A stretch of DNA of 64,000 bases from Mycetocola lacteus (GTDB lineage Bacteria > Actinomycetota > Actinomycetes > Actinomycetales > Microbacteriaceae), in NCBI RefSeq assembly GCF_003667575.1, contig NZ_RCUY01000015.1:62001-126000 (forward strand), in the 5' to 3' direction. The notes under the pieces were generated by a model that worked only from the letters and a program-made list of their open reading frames with translations, ran no database searches and was not told where the DNA came from. Both the position numbers and the translations under genes were made by a program. Each line of letters starts with the position of its first letter. The stretch's first letter is position 1. This document shows positions 8,698 to 18,004 of the stretch, piece after piece.

Positions 8698-9765
8698 TTA
8701 GCTGGAGCGTTCAACGATGGTCTCGGCAAAACGCACGAGAGCATCCTTGACCGGGCCCTTGGGCAGCGGCGCGAGTGCGGCCACGGCCTCGGCGGACCAG
8801 CGGTGAGCGGCGGCCAGGGTGCGCGCGGTCACCTCGTGGGCGCGCAGGGCGGCAATCGCCGCGGTGAAGTCCTCGGCGGCCGCGCCGGTGAGTTCGGCCT
8901 CGCTGTCGGTCTCGATCCGGGCGACCAGCGAGGCGGCCTCGGGATCAGTCTCGGCCAGACGGCGCAGGTAGATCATCGGCAGGGTCGCAACACCCGCCCG
9001 CAGGTCGGTGCCGGGAACCTTGCCGGTCTCCTCGGGAGCCGGGGAGAGGTCGATCACGTCGTCGATCAGCTGGAACGCGATGCCCACCTTCTCGCCGTAC
9101 TCAACCACCGCGGCCTCATAGGCGGGATCCGCATGGCTGAAAATGACGCCGGTTCTGGCGGCGGCGGCGATCAGCGATCCGGTCTTGTCCGAGAGCACCT
9201 GAATGTAGTGCGCCTCGATGTCCTCATCCTCGCGCGGGCCCACGGTCTCGTGCAGCTGGCCCAGGACCAGGCGCTCAAACGTGCTGGCCTGCAGCTGGAT
9301 CGCGCGCTCGCCGAGCTCGGCCATGATCTGGCTGGCGCGGGCAAAGAGCAGGTCGCCGGTGAGGATCGCGGCCGAATTGCCCCACACGGTGTGGGCGCTG
9401 GGCACCCCGCGGCGCTTATCCGACTCGTCCATGACATCGTCGTGATAGAGCGAACCCAGGTGGGTGATCTCGATGGCCTCGGCTGCCAGCACCACCTCGG
9501 GGGTGGTGCCCTCGCCCAGCTGGGCGGTGAGCAGCAGCAGCATCGGACGGATGCGCTTGCCACCTGCCTCCAGCAGGTACCGGCTCATGCTGTCGGCCAC
9601 CGAGTCGGTGTATGCCAGCTGCTTTTCCAAACCAGCCTCGATGCGCACCAGTCCGGCATCCACCTCGTGGAGCAGCTTCTTGGTGGCGGGGGACGCAAAA
9701 ATGCGCTCGGTGAGGCCCAGGTGCTGAGACAGACTCGTGATACGAGCCTCGGGTGCGTGATTCAC
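8698..9765 (-). CDS. polyprenyl diphosphate synthase (menaquinone side chain)
   Basis: Trans-prenyltransferase that condenses isopentenyl diphosphate units into the long isoprenoid tail used by MenA. 355 residues from GTG 9765; the frame is open 68 codons upstream but those overlap menG and look non-coding. Seen: GGKRIRP (about 68-74), the first aspartate-rich motif YHDDVMDES (DDVMD at 109-113) and the second FQLIDDVID near 240, both needed for Mg-diphosphate binding. Menaquinone use is inferred from adjacency to menG (10 nt) and the rest of the men cluster. Chain length cannot be read reliably. Confidence 0.9.
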   Translation of the reverse strand: MNHAPEARITSLSQHLGLTERIFASPATKKLLHEVDAGLVRIEAGLEKQLAYTDSVADSMSRYLLEAGGKRIRPMLLLLTAQLGEGTTPEVVLAAEAIEITHLGSLYHDDVMDESDKRRGVPSAHTVWGNSAAILTGDLLFARASQIMAELGERAIQLQASTFERLVLGQLHETVGPREDEDIEAHYIQVLSDKTGSLIAAAARTGVIFSHADPAYEAAVVEYGEKVGIAFQLIDDVIDLSPAPEETGKVPGTDLRAGVATLPMIYLRRLAETDPEAASLVARIETDSEAELTGAAAEDFTAAIAALRAHEVTARTLAAAHRWSAEAVAALAPLPKGPVKDALVRFAETIVERSS

Positions 9766-9775
9766 CTTACCCACC

Positions 9776-10480
9776 CTAGCTGGCCTTGATACCGCGGTGC
9801 AGCGCGGTGATACCGCCCGTAAGGTTGCGGTATTCAACGTCGGTCCATCCGGCCTCGCGCATCCACTGTGCGAGCTCGGCCTGGGCCGGCCATGCCTGAA
9901 TCGACTCGTTGAGGTAGTCGTAGGCGTCGGGGTTCGAGCTGGCCAGGCGGACCAGCACCGGCGAAACACGGTGCAGGTAGAAGTCGTAGAGGCCGCGCCA
10001 GAGCTTATTCGGCGGGGTCGAGAACTCGCAGATCACCAGGCGTCCGCCGGGCTTGGTCACCCGCAGCATCTCGGCGATGGCCTGCTTGGGGTTGACCACG
10101 TTACGCAGCCCGAAGGAGATCGTGGTGGCGTCAAACTCGTTGTCCGCGAAGGGCAGCTTGGTGGCATCGGCCTCGACAAAGCTGATCCGGTTGATGTGGC
10201 CATAGCGACGACGCCCCTCGGCGAGCATGCCCGGGGAGAAGTCCGCGGCCACGACGCTCGCGCCGGTGCCGGCGATCGAGGCGCTGGAGGTGCCGGTGCC
10301 GGCGGCCAGGTCGAGGATCCGCTCGCCCGGTACCGCGCCGATTGCGCGGGTGGTCACCACGCGCCAGAGTCGATCATTCCCGAGGCTCAGGACGGTGTTG
10401 GTGAGGTCGTAGCGCGGAGCTACCTCATCGAACATCGCCGAAACCTGTGTGGGCGCTTTGGAAAGATCGGCCTTATGCAT
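9776..10480 (-). CDS. menG: demethylmenaquinone methyltransferase
   Basis: SAM-dependent C-methyltransferase that finishes menaquinone (UbiE/MenG family). 234 residues from ATG 10480 ([17 protein letters not shown]); an upstream in-frame extension is not supported. Seen: family opening [22 protein letters not shown] motif [13 protein letters not shown] (about 52-63), and the conserved [11 protein letters not shown] followed by [12 protein letters not shown]. Divergent from menF and directly upstream of the polyprenyl diphosphate synthase. Confidence 0.95.
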   Translation of the reverse strand: MHKADLSKAPTQVSAMFDEVAPRYDLTNTVLSLGNDRLWRVVTTRAIGAVPGERILDLAAGTGTSSASIAGTGASVVAADFSPGMLAEGRRRYGHINRISFVEADATKLPFADNEFDATTISFGLRNVVNPKQAIAEMLRVTKPGGRLVICEFSTPPNKLWRGLYDFYLHRVSPVLVRLASSNPDAYDYLNESIQAWPAQAELAQWMREAGWTDVEYRNLTGGITALHRGIKAS

Positions 10481-10587
10481 GCTCACTATCCTAGACACTT
10501 TCGCGCCGCCGTGTCCGCGCCCGGGCCGTGAATTCGCCCCACTCGGCGGGTGCGCCACATCTCGGCGTGTACTCATGTAAAACCGCC

Positions 10588-10593
10588 TAGGCT
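10588..10593 (+). promoter_or_regulatory. -10 box of menF, leaderless
   Basis: TAGGCT lies 6 nt upstream of the GTG start at 10600 with no Shine-Dalgarno between, matching the leaderless pattern repeated through this window. Confidence 0.55.
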
Positions 10594-10599
10594 TAGAGG

Positions 10600-11847
10600 G
10601 TGTCCACTCCCGTTATTCCCCGGCTCCATGTCACCACTCGTGCACTGGCCGATCCGGGCACCCTGTTTGGGTTTGCCGACCGCACAAATCCGCTGATGTG
10701 GATGCGGGACGGGGCGGGAATCGTGGGCTCGGGCGTCGCCCTGCGACTCTCCACCGCGGGCGAGGATCGAATCACCGACCTGGCCACACAGTGGCAGCAG
10801 ATCGCCGATACCGCGCGGGTTCGGGACGAGGTTGGATTACCCGGAACCGGACTGGTCGCCTTCGGCACCATCGCCTTCTCGGCCGTGTCGAGTGCCGAGA
10901 GCGTCCTGATCGTTCCCCGCGTGATCGTGGGACGCTCGGGCGAGCACGCCTGGATCACCCGGGTATCACTGGAGGGTGAACCCACCGTAGACGCCGACCT
11001 GCTGCCCGCGCGCACCCCGCTGGGCCAGAGCCTCACCGCCGACCTGGCCGAGGACCCGGCCGATGCCGAACGTCACCGCGACCTCGTCCGCACGGCCCTC
11101 GCCCGGATTCAGCGCGGGGACGTGGCCAAAATTGTGCTCGCCCGCACTGTCACCGGGCAGCTCCAGGCGGACGGCGACCGACGCCGCCTGGCCGCCGACC
11201 TGGCCGCCGCCTACCCGCAGTGCTGGACATATGCGGTGGACGGCATGATCGGTGCGAGCCCGGAAACCCTGATCTCGGTGCGGGATGGATCGCTCTCGCT
11301 GCGGGTCCTCGCCGGAACCGCCGCCCGCGGCCACGGTGCCACCGAGGATCGCGCCGCCGCCGAAACCCTGATCGAGTCCCGCAAGGACCGCGACGAGCAC
11401 GCGTTCGCCGTGCGCAGCGCCCTCGCCGCCCTCGCCCCGCACGCCGCCGGGCTGCACGGTCAGGACTCCCCCTTCACCCTGCGCCTGCCCAACCTCTGGC
11501 ACCTGGCCACCGACATCTCGGGGCGGATCAGCGACCGCGCGAGCGTGCTCGACCTGATCCAGGCCCTGCACCCCACCGCCGCGGTGGGTGGCACCCCGAC
11601 CCTCGCCGCGATCGACCTGATCAATGAGCTGGAACCCTTCGACCGCGGCCGCTACGCCGGGCCCACCGGCTGGGTGGACGCCCACGGCAACGGCGACTGG
11701 GCCATCGCCCTGCGCGGCGCCCAGGTGGATCCCGACGGGCACATCACCGCCTATGCCGGGGGCGGCATCGTCGCCGGGTCCGATCCCGAGTCGGAGTTCC
11801 GCGAGACGGGGATGAAGTTCCGGCCGATTCGAGACGCCCTGTCCTAG
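10600..11847 (+). CDS. menF: isochorismate synthase
   Basis: Converts chorismate to isochorismate, the entry step to menaquinone. 415 residues of the chorismate-binding fold. Seen in the C-terminal half: [12 protein letters not shown] (about 178), [32 protein letters not shown], then [28 protein letters not shown] and the terminal [18 protein letters not shown], all typical of the family. GTG start, leaderless. Divergent from menG. The menaquinone neighbourhood favours MenF over a siderophore EntC/DhbC. Confidence 0.93.
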   Translation: MSTPVIPRLHVTTRALADPGTLFGFADRTNPLMWMRDGAGIVGSGVALRLSTAGEDRITDLATQWQQIADTARVRDEVGLPGTGLVAFGTIAFSAVSSAESVLIVPRVIVGRSGEHAWITRVSLEGEPTVDADLLPARTPLGQSLTADLAEDPADAERHRDLVRTALARIQRGDVAKIVLARTVTGQLQADGDRRRLAADLAAAYPQCWTYAVDGMIGASPETLISVRDGSLSLRVLAGTAARGHGATEDRAAAETLIESRKDRDEHAFAVRSALAALAPHAAGLHGQDSPFTLRLPNLWHLATDISGRISDRASVLDLIQALHPTAAVGGTPTLAAIDLINELEPFDRGRYAGPTGWVDAHGNGDWAIALRGAQVDPDGHITAYAGGGIVAGSDPESEFRETGMKFRPIRDALS

Positions 11848-11868
11848 ACAGCACAGCGGCAAGCGCCG

Positions 11869-13155
11869 CTAGCTTGCGGCCACCCCGACCGCCCAGGAGG
11901 CGTCGTCGCGTTCGCCGGTGGCCACGAAACGGCCAAGCAGGCGGGCTCGATACACCCACGGGTTGTGACTGGCCAGGGTCCGGGCGTTACGCCAGTGCCG
12001 GTCCAGCGCACCGCCGGCGCGGATCGCCGAGGCCCCCAGCGCGTCAAAGATGATCGAGGTCGCCCGCAGAGCCCCGGGGATCGCCGCAACCTGACCGGAG
12101 AACGCCGCCAGCTCGGCCGCCCCGATCGCCTCGGCCAAGACCGTCTCGGCGGACTGGCGCTGCTCGGGGGTCGCCGCAGAGTCGGCGCGCAGGGCGTTCC
12201 GCGCCAGCGTCGCCGCCTCGGCCGCCTCCAGGGCCTTCGCCGCACGCTCGGTGATCGCGTCCAGCGCGAAGCCCTGAGCCGCGGCCTCACCGACCACCTG
12301 GAGTAGCTGAGCATCCTCAACCGCACGGTCGGCGTTGCCGTGGCTGTAGGTGCGCGAGCGCGCGGCCAGCTGGGTGCCGGCCTCGGTGGCCGCAGCCCGG
12401 GCCACACCGGCGAGGGCCGCCAGGTGGAACACCTGGTAGAAGGCCAGCTGATAGCCGAAGCGCTCGGAGAAGTCGATCACATCGGCCGGGTCCACGACCG
12501 CCTCGGTAAAGACGGTGCCACCGGACGCGGTGGTGCGCTGACCGAAACCGTCCCAGTCGTCGGTGATGTCCACGCCCGCCTGGTGCACGGACACGGCCGC
12601 AATGACCTGGGTGTCCAGCTCCTCGGAGTGCGCGAGCACGTCGATCCAGTCGGCATACAGGCTGCCGGTGGTGTAAAACTTCTCCCCGCTCAGGCGGGTA
12701 CCGCCCGCGTCGGTACGCAGCCGGGTCCCCAGCTCGCCGCGGACACTTGATCCGATCTCGGTCCAGGCGTTGCCCACCAGGTCGCCACGCAGCGCGCGGT
12801 CGATCCAGAGCGCGCGGGACGCAGCGTCCGGGCTGACCAGCCGGTCTTCGATAAACGCAAAGTGCCCACGCAGGGCCTGCTCAATGTTGGAATCGGCGGC
12901 GGCGAGATCGGCCAGGAGCGCAAACAACTCGGTCAGGCTCACCCCAAACCCGCCCTCGGCGCGCGGCACCCGCAGGGCACCAAACCCGGCATCGGCCAGG
13001 GCCCGGATCTCGGTGGTGGGCAGGCTACGATCCCGGTCTCGGGCCGCGGCACCCTCGGCAATCCGGGCGAAGATCGGGGCGAATACCCGTGCCGGATCAG
13101 CATCGGGGGCGATGGCGATCCGGGAACGAACGGGTGAAGTCTGGAGGAGGGTCAT
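11869..13155 (-). CDS. acyl-CoA-dehydrogenase-fold flavoprotein, possible DszC/SfnB-type monooxygenase
   Basis: 428-residue protein with acyl-CoA dehydrogenase architecture: N-terminal helices (about 15-125, with RVPRAEGGFGVSLTELF), a middle beta domain (LSGEKFYTTGSLYADWIDVLA, about 152-172) and a C-terminal helical bundle. It resembles the DszC/SfnB/SfnC branch, whose members are FMNH2-dependent monooxygenases acting on organosulfur compounds rather than true acyl-CoA dehydrogenases. I see no fatty-acid genes beside it. Start ATG with AAAGG upstream. Function is a family-level inference; a genuine dehydrogenase remains possible. Confidence 0.75.
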   Translation of the reverse strand: MTLLQTSPVRSRIAIAPDADPARVFAPIFARIAEGAAARDRDRSLPTTEIRALADAGFGALRVPRAEGGFGVSLTELFALLADLAAADSNIEQALRGHFAFIEDRLVSPDAASRALWIDRALRGDLVGNAWTEIGSSVRGELGTRLRTDAGGTRLSGEKFYTTGSLYADWIDVLAHSEELDTQVIAAVSVHQAGVDITDDWDGFGQRTTASGGTVFTEAVVDPADVIDFSERFGYQLAFYQVFHLAALAGVARAAATEAGTQLAARSRTYSHGNADRAVEDAQLLQVVGEAAAQGFALDAITERAAKALEAAEAATLARNALRADSAATPEQRQSAETVLAEAIGAAELAAFSGQVAAIPGALRATSIIFDALGASAIRAGGALDRHWRNARTLASHNPWVYRARLLGRFVATGERDDASWAVGVAAS

Positions 13156-13197
13156 GCGCGGCCTTTCACGTGGGGTGCCTCCACGCTAGCCGCGGGT

Positions 13198-13239
13198 GCG
13201 GCGGCGCCGGTCGAGTGTTTCTCAACATGACGCCGCCGC
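13198..13239 (-). terminator. GC-rich hairpin downstream of the PPK2 gene
   Basis: GCGGCGGCG pairs with CGCCGCCGC across a 24-nt loop, just past the PPK2 stop. There is no U tract, so termination is uncertain. Confidence 0.3.
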
Positions 13240-13245
13240 GGGGTG

Positions 13246-14109
13246 CTACACCTTGCTGGCGAGCAGCGCCGCGCGCGCTTCCACGACGTCGTAGGTGGCC
13301 GCGGGCCACTGCGGATCGATCTCCGAGAGCACGTCGACCAGCAGGTGCTGCACGGCCACACGGGCGTACCACTTGTTATCGCCGGGCACCACATACCAGG
13401 GCGCGTAATCGGTCGAGGTGCGGGTGAGCGCGATCTGGTAGGCCTCCTGATAGTCGGGCCAGACCTCGCGCTCGGTGACGTCGTTGGGGGTGAACTTCCA
13501 GTGCTTATCCGGACGGTCCAGACGGTCCAGCAGGCGCTTCTTCTGCACGTCGGGGCTGATCTGCAGCATGATCTTGATGATCCGGGTACCCGAATCCACC
13601 AGCTCCCGCTCGAACTCGTTGATCGCCTCATACCGACGCTCAATCTCCTCGGGGGACGCCAGCTCGCGTACCCGCCCGATCAGCACGTCCTCGTAGTGCG
13701 AGCGATCAAAAACACCGATCTTGCCGTCGGCGGGAACCTGTTTGTGGATGCGCCACAGGAAGTCGTGCGAGAGCTCCTCGGCGGTGGGCTTCTTGAACGA
13801 GGCGAGCTGCACACCCTGCGGGTCCACGGCACCCACGACGTGGCGAACGATGCCGCCCTTACCCGCGGTGTCCATGGCCTGCAACACAAGCAGCACCGAG
13901 TCGGTGGCACCGGCGGTCGCGGCGGCATGGAGGCGTTCCTGGAGATCGCTCAGGGTGTCAACCACCCGGGCGAGCTCGGCGACGCCGGCTTTTTTACCGC
14001 CCTTGAATCCGGGGGTGGAATCCGTTTCGACCGAGTCGAGGCGGAATCCGGGACCCACCCGGAGGACGTGCTGAGGATCTTCGGACCAGGCTTCGGAGTG
14101 GAATGACAT
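13246..14109 (-). CDS. polyphosphate kinase 2 family protein
   Basis: PPK2 enzymes transfer phosphate between polyphosphate and nucleotides. 287 residues from ATG 14109; the 29 in-frame upstream codons fall in repeat-containing intergenic DNA. Seen: Walker A AMDTAGKGG (about 78-86), HDFLWRIHKQVP, Walker B region IGVFDRSHYEDVLIGRV (about 122-138) and the later lid-like KKRLLDRLDRPDKHWKF. The DRSHYEDVL form and length match single-domain PPK2 enzymes that phosphorylate NMP or NDP from polyP; the subclass cannot be settled by eye. It stands alone within the menaquinone region, with a -10 box (CACAAT) 6 nt before the start. Confidence 0.9.
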   Translation of the reverse strand: MSFHSEAWSEDPQHVLRVGPGFRLDSVETDSTPGFKGGKKAGVAELARVVDTLSDLQERLHAAATAGATDSVLLVLQAMDTAGKGGIVRHVVGAVDPQGVQLASFKKPTAEELSHDFLWRIHKQVPADGKIGVFDRSHYEDVLIGRVRELASPEEIERRYEAINEFERELVDSGTRIIKIMLQISPDVQKKRLLDRLDRPDKHWKFTPNDVTEREVWPDYQEAYQIALTRTSTDYAPWYVVPGDNKWYARVAVQHLLVDVLSEIDPQWPAATYDVVEARAALLASKV

Positions 14110-14115
14110 GTCCAC

Positions 14116-14121
14116 ATTGTG
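14116..14121 (-). promoter_or_regulatory. -10 box of the PPK2 gene, leaderless
   Basis: Read on the minus strand, CACAAT ends 6 nt before the ATG at 14109 with no Shine-Dalgarno. Confidence 0.4.
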
Positions 14122-14175
14122 CACCCCGATGCCGCGGCGCACCAGACCCACCCGCGAATTTGCCCCCGACCGGGG

Positions 14176-14244
14176 CACGGCGCACCGCGCCACCACCGGC
14201 CTCGGAATGGCGCACGGCGCACCAAGCCACCACCGGCCTCGGAA
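14176..14244. repeat. 32-bp imperfect direct repeat, two copies
   Basis: Copies at 14176-14207 and 14213-14244 differ by only two adjacent bases and are separated by 5 bp. They fill most of the gap between the PPK2 start and the menD stop. Role unknown; they may be decayed intergenic palindromic units. Confidence 0.6.
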
Positions 14245-14265
14245 GCGCGCGGCCCCACCGGCCGA

Positions 14266-15993
14266 CTACTCGCGGGTGAGCGTGACCTCGATCAGCACCG
14301 GCCCGGTGGTGGGCGCGGTGAGCGCCTGGTCCAGGTCCGCGCGGGTGGCCGCCCGACGATACTCCCAGCCGTAGGCCTCGGCCAGCGCGGAGAGTTTGAC
14401 CTCCTGCGGGGTGAACAGCACCCGCGCGGCGAGATCGGGCGCGGCGCTCTGGGACACCTCGAGGCCGTCGAAGATCGTGCCACCTCCGTCGTTGCCCACG
14501 ATGATCTGGATCCGCGGCACCTGCTCGCCGGGGACCCGCAGCATCCCACCCACGTCGTGCAGGAGGGTGAGGTCTCCGAGGACCAGGCGGGTCACGCCGG
14601 TCTCGGATTCGGCCTGCTGGGCCAGCGCGATCCCCGAAGCTGTGGCCACGGTTCCGTCGATTCCGGCCAGCCCTCGGTTGGCAAACACCGAGAGTTTCTT
14701 CCCCGGCACGTGCTCGTCGGCAACACGGATCAGGCGCGACGCCCCAAACACCAGGCGATCATGCGGCCAGGTTGCCCGCCAGACGGACTCCACCAGCAGG
14801 CGGCGATCCAGGGCCGCGCGAATGGCCTGGAATTCCCCGCGCACGTACGCCAGGCGGGTGGCCGGGTCGTGGGAGTGTGCGGCCTCCAAATCCGGGGCCA
14901 CATCGGTTGAGCGTTCGGCTGTCAGCTCCCGGGCCGCGACCACCCAGTGGCCCAGCCAGTCGCGGTCGACCGCCCCCGGCTCAACACTCAGGCTCGTGGC
15001 CCGGTGAGCGTTGTGTCCGGGATCAAACAGCTCGGTATCGGGTTCGGAGACCACCCAGGTCTCCACACCCTCGCGGCGCAGCAGCGCGGGAACCTGACGG
15101 CTCAGCGTCGGCTGTCCGAACACGATGACCCGCTCGATCAGCCCGCCGTGGTCGGGGGAATCCAGGAGCTCACGGTAGGGCACAATCAGCGCGCGGCCGT
15201 AGCGGCTGCCGCTGGACACCTCGGCGATCAGCGGCCAGCCGCCGTGGTGTGCGAGGTCTTCGGCACCGGGACCGGCGCCGTTTCCGGCGATGACCACGGT
15301 GCGCGGTCCGCGCGGCAGCACGTGCGCGGGCACCGCGGAGGGGGCGGCATCGGATGCCTTCTCGGCTGCGATCACCGCGTCGACTTGGTCCTGCTCGGCC
15401 GAGCCTTCCGGCACCGGAACGGTCACTTCCGCCGCCAGCGCGCTGGAGAGCGGCTCGCGGAATCCCACATTGAGCTGCACCGGTCCGGGCACGGCACCGG
15501 CTGCCGCGGCAAACGCGGCCCGGGCATGTTCGGCCGCACGGGCGATCTCATCCCGGTCGGCATTCGGGGCGTCCTCATCCAGGCTCAGCCGGGTCGCCGA
15601 GCCAAACAGGTGCGCCTGCGCGGTGGTCTGATTGGAGCGGATACCCCGCAGTTCCTCGGGACGGTCGGCGCTCAGGACGATCAGCGGAATATGCGAGTGG
15701 TGAGCCTCAAGGACGGCGGGATGGAGGTTTGCCACGGCGGTCCCGCTGGTCACCACAATCGGCACCGGCAGCCCGGTTTCAGCCGCCAGGCCGAGGGCCA
15801 GGAACGCCGCCGAGCGCTCGTCAATCCGTACCCGAAGACGAATCTGTTCGGCCGCCTCGGCCTCGGCAAAGGCCAGTGCCCACGCCTGGGAACGCGAACC
15901 GGGGCACACCACGGCGTCACGGACGCCGAGGCGAATCAGCTCGGCAACCAGACCCCGCGCGTACATGCTCGCGGGGGAATCTCCAACGCTCAT
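14266..15993 (-). CDS. menD: SEPHCHC synthase
   Basis: Thiamine-diphosphate enzyme that joins isochorismate and 2-oxoglutarate in the second step of menaquinone synthesis. 575 residues, the usual MenD length. Seen: AELIRLGVRDAVVCPGSRS (about 14-32), the ThDP-activating region RIDERSAAFLALGLA (about 56-70), VVTSGTAVANLHPAVLEA, RPEELRGIRSNQTT, and near the C-terminus the Mg/ThDP-binding LVLGDLTLLHDVGGM. Its ATGA overlaps the stop of the upstream membrane-protein gene, implying translational coupling. Confidence 0.95.
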   Translation of the reverse strand: MSVGDSPASMYARGLVAELIRLGVRDAVVCPGSRSQAWALAFAEAEAAEQIRLRVRIDERSAAFLALGLAAETGLPVPIVVTSGTAVANLHPAVLEAHHSHIPLIVLSADRPEELRGIRSNQTTAQAHLFGSATRLSLDEDAPNADRDEIARAAEHARAAFAAAAGAVPGPVQLNVGFREPLSSALAAEVTVPVPEGSAEQDQVDAVIAAEKASDAAPSAVPAHVLPRGPRTVVIAGNGAGPGAEDLAHHGGWPLIAEVSSGSRYGRALIVPYRELLDSPDHGGLIERVIVFGQPTLSRQVPALLRREGVETWVVSEPDTELFDPGHNAHRATSLSVEPGAVDRDWLGHWVVAARELTAERSTDVAPDLEAAHSHDPATRLAYVRGEFQAIRAALDRRLLVESVWRATWPHDRLVFGASRLIRVADEHVPGKKLSVFANRGLAGIDGTVATASGIALAQQAESETGVTRLVLGDLTLLHDVGGMLRVPGEQVPRIQIIVGNDGGGTIFDGLEVSQSAAPDLAARVLFTPQEVKLSALAEAYGWEYRRAATRADLDQALTAPTTGPVLIEVTLTRE

Positions 15994-16388
15994 CGACGCG
16001 GCTCGGAGTCCGAACCGGGCTCGTCGTCGGAGTTTTTGCCGTCGCGGGGGCCGAACATGTCGGGATGACCCAGGTCGGTTTCGGCGTCGAGGGCGGCGAG
16101 CTCCTCCTCCAGGCGGCGGATCCGCTCATCCTGCTCACTCACCCGGCGCAGGTCACCGAGGAAGGCGGGATCATCATCCGGAGTGCGGGGCTGCGGGGCG
16201 GCACCACGGGCCCGACCGATCGTGTACCAGAGCACCAGACCGGCAACCGGCAGCAGCAGAATCACCACCAGCCAGACGGGCTTGGAGAGCCCGCGGATGC
16301 GGCTGTTTTCGCGCATCGCGCAGTCCACGACGGTGTAGACGGTGGCGACAACGAGAACCACCACGAGGGCAAAGAGGATCCTGGGCAT
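15990..16388 (-). CDS. PLDc_N-domain two-TM membrane protein
   Basis: 132-residue protein with two predicted membrane helices (about 2-22 and 35-57). The second contains KPVWLVVILLLPVAGLVLWY, typical of the PLDc_N (phospholipase D-nuclease N-terminal) family found as stand-alone small proteins in actinobacteria. The C-terminal third is acidic and charged (cytosolic, coiled-coil-like RRLEEELAALDAE). Start ATG 16388 has AGGAG nearby and a TAGCAT box 7 nt upstream. It overlaps menD by 4 nt, so the two are co-translated; a role in menaquinone synthesis is not established. Confidence 0.8.
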   Translation of the reverse strand: MPRILFALVVVLVVATVYTVVDCAMRENSRIRGLSKPVWLVVILLLPVAGLVLWYTIGRARGAAPQPRTPDDDPAFLGDLRRVSEQDERIRRLEEELAALDAETDLGHPDMFGPRDGKNSDDEPGSDSEPRR

Positions 16389-16475
16389 GGCTCCTATGCT
16401 ACCGGGCGTACCCGGGAACAAGCAGCCGTTTGGCGTACGGTTCCCTCCGGGCGGAAATACTCAGCTTGGGCGACG

Positions 16476-16481
16476 TAGACT
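16476..16481 (+). promoter_or_regulatory. -10 box of the DUF4229 gene, leaderless
   Basis: TAGACT, then 6 nt, then the GTG start at 16488. Confidence 0.5.
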
Positions 16482-16487
16482 GGTCGG

Positions 16488-16889
16488 GTGAAACCCCTGC
16501 AATCCGTAATCGTGTTTACCATCCTGCGCCTGCTGGCCTTTGCCGTGCCGCTGGCCGCGCTGCTCCTGCTTGGGATCGACCCGATGTGGGCGGCCGTCGC
16601 CGCCGCCGCGCTCGGATTCGCCATCTCCCTGGTGTTCCTGCGCACCCCGCGCGAGCGGGTCGCCGGATCGCTGTATGAGGCGCGTCACCCCGTTCACGGC
16701 GAGGACGAGGATGTCGAGGACGACTACCTGGACGATGAGGATGCCCTGCTCGACCAGGACGAGGACGAGGCTCCGGCCGCCGCCGCACAGCCCGCCGAGA
16801 AGGAAACCCAGCCGGCCCCAGCCGAAGCAGCCCCCGCCGACGCGGTCCCGGCCACGGTTCCCGCCGAGGACACCGCCCCCGGCAAGTAG
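16488..16889 (+). CDS. DUF4229 two-TM membrane protein
   Basis: 133 residues. Two N-terminal membrane helices (about 8-28 and 33-52) separated by a short GIDPMW loop, then RTPRERVAGSLYEAR and a long acidic, Ala/Pro/Glu-rich cytosolic tail (about 70-133). The pattern matches DUF4229, a small actinobacterial family often found beside menaquinone genes. It sits between menD and menA. Function unknown. GTG start, leaderless. Confidence 0.78.
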   Translation: MKPLQSVIVFTILRLLAFAVPLAALLLLGIDPMWAAVAAAALGFAISLVFLRTPRERVAGSLYEARHPVHGEDEDVEDDYLDDEDALLDQDEDEAPAAAAQPAEKETQPAPAEAAPADAVPATVPAEDTAPGK

Positions 16890-16907
16890 CCGCCCAGAAC
16901 CACAAAA

Positions 16908-16941
16908 CCGCCCGGATCGATCTCGATCCGGGCGGTTTTTT
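16908..16941. terminator. bidirectional terminator between the DUF4229 gene and menA
   Basis: A 12-bp perfect stem (CCGCCCGGATCG with its complement), 4-nt loop, T6 on the plus side and an A run before the stem that serves the minus strand. Confidence 0.9.
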
Positions 16942-16952
16942 GTGTGCGGTGC

Positions 16953-17939
16953 CTAGAAGGCCAGGCCGAATCCGAGGGTCAGGCCGAAGACCAGCTGCAG
17001 CACACCGGTGAGCTTGAGCACCAGCACAAACTCGCGGGCGGTCTTGCCGGTGAGCACGATGATGATCGCCGGGATCATCACCAGCAGGCTGAACAGGGTG
17101 ACCCACACCAGCGGGATGAAGACCGCCAGCCAGATCGCCAGTCCCAGGGCCAGCAGCAGGAGCACCGCGTAGCTGATCCGGGTTGCGGTACCGCCGATGC
17201 GCACCGAGAGGGTGCGCTTACCGGCGATCTTGTCCTGCTCAATATCACGCAGGTTGTTCACCATCAGGGTCGCCACGGCGATGAATCCTACGGCGATACC
17301 CCCGGCGATGGAGGGCTGTGTCACCGCGCCGATCTGCACAAAGGTGGTGCCCAGGGTCGCGACCAGCCCGAAGAAAACAAACACAAACAGTTCGCCCAGG
17401 CCCATGTAACCGTAGGGTCGCTTGCCGCCGGTGTAGTACCAGGCGGCCACGATGGCCAGAACGCCAACAATCAGCAGCCACCAAATGCCCGAGATAATGA
17501 CCAGCGCGAGGCCGGCGACCGCGGCGATCCCGAAGAAGGTCATCGCCACGGTGAAGACCGTCCGGGCGGGGGCGCGGCCGCTGCCCACCAGACGGGACGG
17601 TCCCACCCGGTGCTGGTCGGTGCCCCGGATGCCGTCGGAGTAGTCGTTGGCGAAGTTCACGCCGATCTGCAGGGCGACCGCGATCACCAGGCAGAGCAGC
17701 GCACGCACCCAGTGGTACACGCCGGGGTCGGAGGCGAAGATTGCCGCACCTGTACCGATCGCCACCGGAGCCACCGCCATCGAGAGGGTGAACGGGCGTG
17801 CCCCGTTGATCCAGTCCCCCAGGCGAGCCTTGGGGATTTCCTGAATCTCACGGGCTGCGGGGTTTCCGCTTTTCCCGGTGCCCTTGGGCGTATTACGCAG
17901 CGGCTTGTGTGCGCTGGTGCGCGACGGGTTGTTGGCCAA
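16953..17939 (-). CDS. menA: 1,4-dihydroxy-2-naphthoate polyprenyltransferase
   Basis: Integral membrane UbiA-family prenyltransferase that attaches the isoprenoid tail to DHNA. 328 residues with about eight hydrophobic segments. Seen: the Asp-rich prenyl-diphosphate site VNFANDYSDGIRGTD (about 110-124) and the second polar loop VNNLRDIEQDKIAGKRTL (about 218-235). Chosen start is TTG 17939, preceded by GGAGG at 5-nt spacing and by a TAAGAT -10 box; the longer open frame upstream looks non-coding. Alternative: GTG at 17963. Convergent with the DUF4229 gene. Confidence 0.92.
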   Translation of the reverse strand: MANNPSRTSAHKPLRNTPKGTGKSGNPAAREIQEIPKARLGDWINGARPFTLSMAVAPVAIGTGAAIFASDPGVYHWVRALLCLVIAVALQIGVNFANDYSDGIRGTDQHRVGPSRLVGSGRAPARTVFTVAMTFFGIAAVAGLALVIISGIWWLLIVGVLAIVAAWYYTGGKRPYGYMGLGELFVFVFFGLVATLGTTFVQIGAVTQPSIAGGIAVGFIAVATLMVNNLRDIEQDKIAGKRTLSVRIGGTATRISYAVLLLLALGLAIWLAVFIPLVWVTLFSLLVMIPAIIIVLTGKTAREFVLVLKLTGVLQLVFGLTLGFGLAF

Positions 17940-18004
17940 CGGTTCCTCCAGAGTGTCTGCCACGAATCTTACGACATGCGCCCCTGACGGACGCGGGATT
18001 GGGT

